Source of the DNA: an uncultured Erysipelotrichaceae bacterium
GTDB taxonomy: Bacteria > Bacillota_I > Bacilli_A > Erysipelotrichales > Erysipelotrichaceae
Direction of reading: 5' to 3'
Assembly (NCBI GenBank): GCA_900319505.1
Contig: ONOV01000152.1
Location: 1 to 10,602 of the forward strand
Length of the DNA stretch: 10,602 nucleotides
Within the stretch, counting starts at the first letter, position 1; the number at the start of each line of letters is the position of its first letter. This document shows positions 6,817 through 10,602 of the stretch, piece after piece. The notes below the pieces were generated by a model. It was not told the DNA's origin, made no database searches, and worked only from the letters and a program-made list of their open reading frames with translations. The position numbers and the translations under genes were made by a program.

Positions 6817-9195
6817 TTACGCATTGGCCTTCTGTTCGGCCGGCTTATTCTCAGGTTCCTTCGTACGGATGGTGACATTCATACAGAAGGCAACAATTTC
6901 CTGGGCAATGGTCTGGGTCATATCCTGGAAGAGCTGATAGCCTTCTTCAACATAGGCCTGCAGCGGGTTCTTGGAGGCATAGCCTCTTAAACCGATACCC
7001 GTTCTCAGCTTATCCATTGTATCAATGTGATTGGACCAGGCACGGTCAATCGTTCTTAACGCAACTTCCTTCTCAACCTTCTGGAAGGCCGGACGGAATG
7101 GTGCGGTCTTTTCTTCATAATAGTTCCATGCCTTTTCAAGAATCAGGCTGCTCATCTGATCGAAATCAAGCTCCTCGAGATCTTCTTTCTTCACAATATC
7201 CTTGAAGCCAATATTGTTCAGACTCTCAATCACGCCTTCCACATCCACTTCCTGGGTCTTTTCGGCATTGACATGAGAACCGACTACATCAGACACCACC
7301 CGCTTGAACATCTGCTGGATGATATCCTTGACATCATCATTCTCCAGAATGAAGTTTCTCTGCTGGTACATGACTTCACGCTGCTGGCGCATGACATCAT
7401 CGTACTGCAGCAACTGTTTACGGGCATCGAAGTTGACGCCTTCGACACGCTTCTGTGCACTGGAAATGGCACGGGATACGGTCTTGCTTTCAACAGCCTG
7501 ATCGCCCAGGGAGTTGAACAGGCCTTCCATCCGTTCAGAACCGAATCTGACCATCAGATCATCCTGTACGGAAACATAGAAACGGGACATACCCGGATCG
7601 CCCTGACGGCCGGCACGGCCTCTCAGCTGGTTATCAATACGTCTGGATTCATGGCGTTCTGAACCCAGCACGCAGAGTCCGCCTAATTCCTTGACACCGG
7701 GCCCGAGCTTGATATCCGTACCACGGCCGGCCATATTGGTAGCGATGGTAACCGCACCCTTCTGGCCCGCATTGGCGATGATCTCCGCTTCACGTGCATG
7801 GTTCTTGGCATTCAATACGTTATGCGGAATATGTCTTTCCTTCAGATACTTGGAAATCAGTTCAGATGTTTCAACGGCAATGGTACCGACAAGAATCGCC
7901 TGGCCGGTCGCATGTCTTTCCACGACTTCATTGACAAGAGCGCTGAATTTGGCCTTCTTTGTACCGAATACCGCATCCGGATAGTCAACACGGATAACCG
8001 GTACATTGGTCGGAATTTCCACAACATACATGTTGTAGATTTCCAGGAATTCTTCTTCCTCGGTCTTGGCAGTACCGGTCATACCGGAAAGCTTATTGTA
8101 CAGACGGAAGAAGTTCTGGTAGGTGATCGTCGCCAGGGTGCTTGTCTCCTGCTTGATGGAGATGCCTTCCTTGGCTTCTACTGCCTGATGCAGACCGTCA
8201 GACCACTGTCTGCCCTTCATCATTCGGCCGGTGTTGGGATCGACGATAACGATTTCATCTTCTTCAGTATCGACTACATAGTCGACATCCTTTGCCATGA
8301 CATAGTTTGCTTTAAGTGCAGTATTGATGTGGTGGAGCAGCTGGGTGTTCTGCAGGTTGTACAGGTTTTCCACCCGGAAGGCGCGTTCTGCCTTATCAAT
8401 ACCGGATTCGGTCAGGTTGACGGTCTTTGTCTTGACATCAACTTCAAAGTCGACATCCTTCTTCAGCTTCTTGACAAAGCGGTCTGCCTGCAGATACAGG
8501 TTGGCAACCTGCTTGGATCCGCCGGAAATAATTAACGGTGTTCTGGATTCATCAATCAGGATGGAGTCGACCTCATCGATCAGTGCATAGTTCAGACCTC
8601 TCTGTACTCTGTCTTCCACCCGGATGACCATGTTGTCTCTGAGGTAATCGAAACCAAGCTCACTGTTAGTTGTATATGTGATATCACAGGCATAGGCAGC
8701 CTTCTTCTGCGCCTTGGTCAGCTGTCTCAGATTCAGACCGACCGTTAAGCCAAGGAAACGGTAAATCGGTCCCATCCAGTTATAGTCACGTTCCGACAGA
8801 TATTCGTTAACTGTCACAACGTGTACGCCCTGTCCGTTCAGCGCATTGAGATATACCGCCATGACACTGGTCAGGGTTTTACCTTCACCAGTCTTCATTT
8901 CGGCAATATCACCGCCCTGCATGACGGTCGCACCCATCAGCTGTACCTTGTACGGGAACTGTCCCAGCACTCTCCAGCACGCTTCTCTGGCTGTGGCAAA
9001 CGCCTCAACATAAATATCATCCAGCGTTGCCCCATCCGCCAGCTTCTGCTTCAGCTCCGGTGTCTTGGCCTTGAGCTGTTCATCGCTCATCGCCCTGTAT
9101 TCTTTTTCCAGGTCCAGAATCGGCTGAACCTTCTTTTCTATCTTTTTTACTTTTCTTGCGTCTTCATTGAATATCTTCGTAAGAAAATTAGCCAT
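6817..9195 (-). CDS. secA: Preprotein translocase ATPase SecA
   Basis: Motor ATPase that pushes unfolded preproteins through SecYEG at the membrane. The protein has 792 residues, the short form. Nucleotide-binding domain 1 has Walker A MKTGEGKT (100-107) and Walker B DEVD (207-210), followed by SILIDESRTPLIISG. The preprotein cross-linking domain follows, then NBD2 with NMAGRGTDIKLGPGV and QLRGRAGRQGDPG, and the helical scaffold/wing with W..HIDTMDKLRTGIGLRGYA near the C-terminus. It ends in a charged tail (EPENKPAEQKANA) with no CxCxSx..CH zinc motif, the SecB/lipid-binding element of many SecA proteins. The start is supported by AGAGAGG at 9201-9207, 5 bases before ATG. It has its own promoter at 9230-9259 and heads the run prfB, rluA-type, tag, nagA. 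Confidence 0.98.
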   Translation of the reverse strand: MANFLTKIFNEDARKVKKIEKKVQPILDLEKEYRAMSDEQLKAKTPELKQKLADGATLDDIYVEAFATAREACWRVLGQFPYKVQLMGATVMQGGDIAEMKTGEGKTLTSVMAVYLNALNGQGVHVVTVNEYLSERDYNWMGPIYRFLGLTVGLNLRQLTKAQKKAAYACDITYTTNSELGFDYLRDNMVIRVEDRVQRGLNYALIDEVDSILIDESRTPLIISGGSKQVANLYLQADRFVKKLKKDVDFEVDVKTKTVNLTESGIDKAERAFRVENLYNLQNTQLLHHINTALKANYVMAKDVDYVVDTEEDEIVIVDPNTGRMMKGRQWSDGLHQAVEAKEGISIKQETSTLATITYQNFFRLYNKLSGMTGTAKTEEEEFLEIYNMYVVEIPTNVPVIRVDYPDAVFGTKKAKFSALVNEVVERHATGQAILVGTIAVETSELISKYLKERHIPHNVLNAKNHAREAEIIANAGQKGAVTIATNMAGRGTDIKLGPGVKELGGLCVLGSERHESRRIDNQLRGRAGRQGDPGMSRFYVSVQDDLMVRFGSERMEGLFNSLGDQAVESKTVSRAISSAQKRVEGVNFDARKQLLQYDDVMRQQREVMYQQRNFILENDDVKDIIQQMFKRVVSDVVGSHVNAEKTQEVDVEGVIESLNNIGFKDIVKKEDLEELDFDQMSSLILEKAWNYYEEKTAPFRPAFQKVEKEVALRTIDRAWSNHIDTMDKLRTGIGLRGYASKNPLQAYVEEGYQLFQDMTQTIAQEIVAFCMNVTIRTKEPENKPAEQKANA

Positions 9196-9229
9196 AATAG
9201 CCTCTCTTTCTGTCGCAAACAGCGAGGTT

Positions 9230-9259
9230 ATTATATTATATCCGCTATTGAAAAGTCCA
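9230..9259 (-). promoter_or_regulatory. Sigma-A type promoter of secA
   Basis: On the minus strand TGGACT (9259-9254) is followed after 18 bases by a perfect TATAAT (9235-9230). A second TATAAT overlaps it five bases upstream (9240-9235), but its spacing of 13 is too short for that -35 box. The predicted start is near 9223, giving a leader of about 27 bases that holds the secA ribosome site. No strong terminator follows comFC, so readthrough from comF may add to expression. Confidence 0.7.
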
Positions 9260-9282
9260 TTTCAGAGCCGCTTTTCTATCAT

Positions 9283-9891
9283 TCACATTTTTTCCACATT
9301 TTCCAATGAAATCCCTGCCGTCAGGATTCTCACGTGTTTTTTCTCTTTCAGGCACCTTAATGCCCCTTTCATCGTAGCCCCGGTTGTCAAAGTATCATCA
9401 AAAAGACAGATCTTATGCGGCAGCTGTATGCCTTCCTTCAGCCTGATATTCTTTTCCATCTTCCTCCGGCCGGAAGGATTCTCTCCCTTCTGACACATCT
9501 CTTCAATCATCTCAAACGGCTCAAGCCAGGGCAAAGACGTGCATGCGATCATCTGAACAAGGTGAGAAAATCCTCTTTCTTCCCTTTTTCTTTTACTGCT
9601 GGGCAATAGAAGAAACACACACCCATGATATTTTCTTCTGATCTCATTCCGACAGGGATAAAGAAACACCGGAGCCAGAGCTTCATCCCATCTTTCCTTA
9701 TATTGTATAAGACAGCTGCGAAATCCCCCTTCATATATCCACAGTGCTTCCGCCTTCACCCCCTCAAAGACATACTGCCTGTGTGCTTTCTGCCAATCAC
9801 TGCGGCAGGAAGCACACAGCACGTCATCCCGGAACAGAAGATCTCTCATACTGTCCGAGCCGATCTCCTTATGACATAACAGACACCGCAT
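9283..9891 (-). CDS. comFC: ComFC-type competence protein / phosphoribosyltransferase-like
   Basis: Cytosolic protein needed for natural transformation in Firmicutes and partner of ComFA; its catalytic role is not settled. The protein has 202 residues. A four-cysteine zinc finger lies at the N-terminus (C3, C6, C26, C29). A phosphoribosyltransferase fold follows, with the conserved P..KRKREERGFSH block (98-110) and the PRPP-binding loop ICLFDDTLTTGAT (161-173), the two acidic residues D165-D166 and the TTG turn. The start at 9891 is preferred because AAGGAG at 9897-9902 lies 5 bases before it; the adjacent ATG at 9894 would be only 2 bases away. A longer frame to 10065 reads over comFA and is rejected. 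It overlaps the end of comFA by 23 bases, so it is translationally linked. Orthology to GntX-like proteins is the alternative, but the comFA neighbour favours ComFC. Confidence 0.92.
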   Translation of the reverse strand: MRCLLCHKEIGSDSMRDLLFRDDVLCASCRSDWQKAHRQYVFEGVKAEALWIYEGGFRSCLIQYKERWDEALAPVFLYPCRNEIRRKYHGCVFLLLPSSKRKREERGFSHLVQMIACTSLPWLEPFEMIEEMCQKGENPSGRRKMEKNIRLKEGIQLPHKICLFDDTLTTGATMKGALRCLKEKKHVRILTAGISLENVEKM

Positions 9892-10602
9892 CATTACTCC
9901 TTTCAATCTGTCGCACACAGTTCTCCACCGCTTCACTTCGCTTCTGACACAGAAACAGAACATCCCCGGTCGGATGATCGAAATTTCTTCCTGCTCTGCC
10001 TGCCATCTGTACAAGACCCGCTTCATCAAACACCCCGCTGTCCGCATGAAACACACATACATCACAGTCTTTGATCGTCACCCCGCGCTCCATTACCGTT
10101 GTCGCCACAAGAATCCCGTTCTTCCTTTTTTTATAGTGTTCCACCAGAGCATCCCGATCCTTTGACTTTGAAGTACAGACGGAACAGCGTCCGAAAAGCC
10201 TCAGAAACCGGCACATCCTGCGTGCTGAGGCAATGCTTGGCATGAAGATGATCCGGGGATGGGTATCATGAGCTTTGAGCCATCTGACAAGAAAGAGCAG
10301 CGCCGTCCCCTTCATACAGAGCTTCACCTGCGGCACCGGCAGCGGGGCACCATGCGGCCTCTGATCCAGCCGCAGACAAAGCAGACTGCCTTCCTTTACC
10401 CTTCGGGATAATTCCTCATCCGGGGTAGCGGTCAGATACACAGTATGGCCCCGGCAGGCAGAGCGGGCAATGCCATGCAGAACCGGATCACCCCGGAAAG
10501 GAAACGCATCCGGCTCATCCAGCACCAGCAGATCAAACGCCCCGACATACCGGTACAATTGATGTGTCGTACACACAATGAGTCCGCCATCCAGTACATC
10601 GG
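9869..10602 (-). CDS. comFA: ComFA-type DNA helicase/translocase, C-terminal part (cut by window edge)
   Basis: DEAD/DEAH-like ATPase thought to help pull single-stranded DNA into the cell during transformation. The visible 243 residues start inside the gene (DVLDGGLIV...TTHQL at the right edge); the N-terminal zinc finger and Walker A are outside the window. Visible motifs in order: Walker B LDEPDAFPF (27-35, usually DEVDAFP in ComFA), motif III TATP (57-60), motif V-like TVMERGVTI (168-176), and motif VI QMAGRAGR (198-205). The GTG at 10576 is an internal valine, not a start. It is followed directly by comFC with a 23-base overlap and no comFB between. Other superfamily-2 helicases such as PriA share motifs, but DExDAFP and the comFC neighbour support ComFA. 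Confidence 0.93.
   Translation of the reverse strand, partial: DVLDGGLIVCTTHQLYRYVGAFDLLVLDEPDAFPFRGDPVLHGIARSACRGHTVYLTATPDEELSRRVKEGSLLCLRLDQRPHGAPLPVPQVKLCMKGTALLFLVRWLKAHDTHPRIIFMPSIASARRMCRFLRLFGRCSVCTSKSKDRDALVEHYKKRKNGILVATTVMERGVTIKDCDVCVFHADSGVFDEAGLVQMAGRAGRNFDHPTGDVLFLCQKRSEAVENCVRQIERSNDAVSVMS

Noticed and set aside
7798..8535. 245-codon plus-strand frame opposite secA
   Set aside because: It lies wholly antisense to conserved SecA sequence and shows no motif of its own.
9199..9225. Short dyad TCGC-TGTTT-GCGA in the secA leader as an attenuator
   Set aside because: A 4-bp stem without an alternative fold is too weak to support a regulatory RNA call.
9241..9282. Possible comFC terminator (GAAAAG ... 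CTTTTC repeat)
   Set aside because: The stem is only 6 AT-rich pairs with a long loop and overlaps the secA -35 box; it does not look like an intrinsic terminator.
9892..10065. Extra 58 residues at the comFC N-terminus
   Set aside because: They read through comFA in another frame and lack homology; the SD at 9897-9902 supports the start at 9891.

Overview
The window looks like ordinary chromosome from a low-to-mid GC Bacillota (Firmicutes). The evidence is the comFA-comFC-secA-prfB gene order, strong AAGGAG-type Shine-Dalgarno (SD) sites, a frameshifted prfB, and TetR regulators of the DhaS-like type. An Erysipelotrichia-like gut anaerobe would fit the codon use and the compact gene order, but that placement is an inference I could not test. 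I see no mobile elements, tRNA or rRNA genes, CRISPR arrays or prophage genes.

Layout, left to right. (1) Bases 1-241, minus strand: the N-terminal 80 residues of a TetR-family regulator, cut by the window edge. (2) Bases 348-2138, plus strand: a solitary 1,4-alpha-glucan branching enzyme (glgB), divergent from the first regulator. (3) Bases 2366-2950, minus strand: a second, complete TetR-family regulator, convergent with glgB; a hairpin terminator overlaps its stop codon. (4) Bases 3120-9195, minus strand: a tightly packed gene run transcribed as secA, prfB, rluA-type pseudouridine synthase, tag, nagA. Junctions are +12, -17, +4 and +4 nt, and the run ends in a strong intrinsic terminator at 3087-3111. 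A good sigma-A type promoter precedes secA. (5) Bases 9283-10602, minus strand: comFC and the 3' part of comFA, overlapping by 23 nt.

How the genes relate: ComFA and ComFC belong to the DNA-uptake machinery. SecA drives protein export and RF2 ends translation at UGA and UAA. The pseudouridine synthase modifies RNA, Tag repairs alkylated adenine, and NagA recycles amino-sugar phosphates. The five-gene run has no shared pathway; it appears to be held together by transcription and translational coupling. GlgB and the two regulators form a separate unit with no visible glycogen-synthesis neighbours.

Most notable points: the programmed +1 frameshift in prfB, with the canonical CTT-TGA-C slippery site but a poor SD-like stimulator; the SD of nagA lying inside the last codons of tag; the absence of hpf and comFB from the comF-secA interval; a SecA without the C-terminal zinc motif; and operator-like repeats next to both TetR genes. 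I found no convincing new biological system here.
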